From Nonomuraea sp. SYSU D8015 (GTDB lineage Bacteria; Actinomycetota; Actinomycetes; Streptosporangiales; Streptosporangiaceae): 64,000 bases of DNA. The notes below the pieces were generated by a model that was given only the letters and a program-made list of their open reading frames with translations, was not told the DNA's origin and ran no database searches. The stretch covers positions 124,471 through 188,470 of the forward strand of contig NZ_MU084033.1 of assembly GCF_008065375.1 (NCBI RefSeq), given 5' to 3'. Made by a program: the position numbers and the translations under genes. Below are positions 63,502 to 64,000 of this stretch, in pieces (the stretch's first letter is position 1; the number at the start of each line of letters is the position of its first letter).

Positions 63502-64000
63502 GGGTTCCCTTCAAATGGTGCGTGGTGGGTGCCCCGCCGGGCCGGGGGCGGTGGTGCAAGGGCTTGCGCCGCATCTTCCGCTCGCATGCGTCCTCGAGCT
63601 CCTCCGTGGAGGACCTATCCCGCGCCGAGGTCGTGCATGACGCGGTGTGCGCGCTAAGACTGCTGGTTGATCTCCTCGGCCTACTCTGCGGGCCGCGAGA
63701 ATCGTGTCGACTGAGCGGCGCCCGGCTCGCTCGATCGCCTGGCGCCGGTGCGCTCCTGGCATGTGGCGTACACCGCACGCGGCAGGCCGCGTGCGGTCAC
63801 CGTTCGCAGCTCGACTCTCGGGATTGCAGTGCAACTGGGGCGTCGAAGTGCGCGGTGTCTTTACGGATCGCCTTTGCAGGTCGAGTGTCGAGTGCGCTCC
63901 GCGTGCGTGGCCTCGTGTCCTTTGACGGGGCTCGGGCGGCAACGCCTGGGCGCCGCCCATCTCCCCACCGGCCTGGGGCCTGCCTTAGCTAACTTTCCAT
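63502..64000. other. Right edge of the window, no supported gene
   Basis: About 500 bp with a CTTTCCAT half-palindrome at the last bases that would complete a fourth CCATATGG site. Open frames here are long only because of base composition. Confidence 0.4.

Noticed and set aside
63511..63960. 149-codon minus-strand frame at the right edge
   Set aside because: Arg/Pro/His-rich, no ribosome binding site and no start in context; likely a composition artefact.

Overview
The window is high-GC DNA with actinobacterial features: GTG/TTG starts, AGGAG-type ribosome binding sites, an actinobacterial-style MobF relaxase, and DUF2786, DUF6262 and GP88-type proteins. It looks like part of a large conjugative plasmid or integrative element, perhaps from a Streptosporangiales- or Streptomyces-like host. 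The host assignment is inference. I see no rRNA, tRNA or CRISPR array. Except for five genes at the left end and the recombinases of one transposon, almost everything is on the minus strand: short, mostly unrecognised genes in single-gene units or small ATGA-coupled operons, many with their own leader and terminator hairpin.

Region by region. 1-5.6 kb: the 3' part of a giant plus-strand protein and two small genes. 5.66-10.2 kb: a MobF relaxase-helicase (minus), followed by a perfect 10-bp inverted repeat and an A+T-rich patch that may be oriT or an operator. 10.4-39.3 kb: the accessory region, with a DpdA/queuine-transglycosylase-like protein, an XRE regulator, two N6-methyltransferase-like proteins without the catalytic motif, a divergent C5-methyltransferase, a ParB-like protein, a DUF2786 protein, a PAPS-reductase-like PP-loop ATPase and a DUF4007 protein. 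39.8-48.2 kb: a Tn554-type element (four recombinase-operon genes plus a secreted alpha/beta hydrolase) that has cut a Mom-like DNA-modification gene in two. The two halves at 39449-39781 and 48195-48533 rejoin in frame when the element is removed. 48.5-64 kb: DUF3427 and GP88 proteins, then mostly unknown small proteins and a DUF262 pair.

Three patterns tie the accessory genes together. (1) A 33-bp promoter-like box recurs about a dozen times upstream of minus-strand genes. In the best cases it is followed by a hairpin with TGGCA in the loop and then by CCGATCCGAAGG next to the start codon. (2) The genes behind these leaders include most of the DNA-modification candidates. (3) Several of those proteins carry QLDLF/QLALF peptides that match the bacterial beta-sliding-clamp binding motif. 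My inference is a co-regulated, possibly replication-clamp-tethered set of DNA-modification or anti-restriction functions. A second, smaller set of genes at the right end is preceded by a TTTCCATATGGAAA-type palindrome.
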